DNA of 61,362 nucleotides from contig DATJVP010000150.1 of the NCBI GenBank assembly GCA_035581425.1, forward strand, positions 1 to 61,362, in the 5' to 3' direction. Shown here piece after piece: positions 61,267-61,362 of the stretch. The notes beneath the pieces were generated by a model, which did no database searches, was not told the DNA's origin, and saw nothing but the letters and a program-made list of their open reading frames with translations. Positions within the stretch are counted from its first letter, which is position 1; each line of letters begins with the position of its first letter. Position numbers and translations under genes: made by a program. The stretch comes from DASZHJ01 sp035581425. GTDB taxonomy: Bacteria; Pseudomonadota; Alphaproteobacteria; ATCC43930; CGMCC-115725.

Positions 61267-61362
61267 ATGAAGGCGCGGTACGATGCGCTTATAATTGGCG
61301 CGGGCCACAACGGCCTGGTTTGCGGAGCCTATCTCGCGAAGGCTGGGCTCAAAACCCTTGTC
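61267..61362 (+). CDS. FAD-dependent oxidoreductase, phytoene-desaturase-like (5' fragment)
   Basis: The first 32 codons of a gene running off the right edge. MKARYDALIIGAGHNGLVCG shows the dinucleotide-binding motif G-A-G-H-N-G-L-V, which is characteristic of CrtI/phytoene-dehydrogenase-like amine oxidases often found in alphaproteobacterial catabolic clusters. It lies 268 bp after the GlnT-like gene, so it may be transcribed separately. AAGAGCAGG lies before the ATG. Confidence 0.85.
   Translation, partial: MKARYDALIIGAGHNGLVCGAYLAKAGLKTLV

Noticed and set aside
1..61362. CRISPR arrays, tRNA/rRNA genes, transposases, integrases, attachment sites
   Set aside because: I looked for regularly spaced repeats, tRNA-like cloverleaf ends and recombinase motifs and saw none; a tRNAscan or IS search could still find weak cases.

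Overview
The window is high-GC, gene-dense DNA that reads as an alphaproteobacterium, most likely Hyphomicrobiales (rhizobia-like) or a close relative. The best evidence is an rkpA-rkpG-rkpH set (rhizobial K-antigen lipid-carrier synthesis) beside ABC-type capsule export genes. A patatin/DUF3734 plus acetoacetate decarboxylase pair and many ABC-transporter and amino-acid catabolism operons fit as well. No rRNA, tRNA, CRISPR array, integrase or insertion sequence was recognised.

Region 1 (1-4.4 kb) holds a truncated acetoacetate decarboxylase and a patatin phospholipase, two small lipoproteins, and a 2-oxoglutarate/Fe(II) oxygenase.

Region 2 (4.4-37.5 kb) is a large catabolic island of short operons on both strands. 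On the left are a Rieske oxygenase with an amino-acid-type ABC transporter, a CMD-fold protein, a DadA/PuuB-like flavoenzyme, PhzF, a class IV aminotransferase and a GntR/FCD regulator. Next come HyuA/HyuB, an old-yellow-enzyme/TMADH-type flavoprotein and two tandem Asp/Glu-racemase-like genes. A five-gene operon follows: D-amino-acid dehydrogenase, DpkA-like ketimine reductase, a split ThDP decarboxylase and RidA. After it lie a creatinase-like M24 protein with a polyamine-type ABC transporter, an enolase-superfamily enzyme, a luciferase-like monooxygenase, a LysR regulator, and a three-component ring-hydroxylating dioxygenase with a second creatinase-like protein. A ten-base motif, TNGTATNCTN, lies in six intergenic gaps between 8.4 and 30.1 kb, each 32-79 bp before a plus-strand gene. 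It probably marks the regulon of the GntR protein. Together the enzymes suggest uptake and breakdown of a nitrogenous, cyclic or D-configured compound: ring opening, racemisation, oxidation to an imine, reduction or hydrolysis of the imine, and decarboxylation of a 2-oxo acid. The substrate cannot be read from the sequence.

Region 3 (37.8-57.1 kb) is a capsular polysaccharide locus. It contains a GT9-like glycosyltransferase, KpsE/M/T export proteins and a methyltransferase. An outer-membrane export lipoprotein and a protein of unknown function follow on the other strand, with an unusual CDP-alcohol phosphatidyltransferase-glycosyltransferase fusion. RkpA (a roughly 2500-residue type I PKS/FAS), RkpG and RkpH complete it.

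Region 4 (57.2-61.4 kb) is a second small catabolic operon: a D-2-hydroxyacid dehydrogenase, a third Rieske oxygenase and a GlnT/GmaS-like ligase, then the first 32 codons of a phytoene-desaturase-like flavoprotein.
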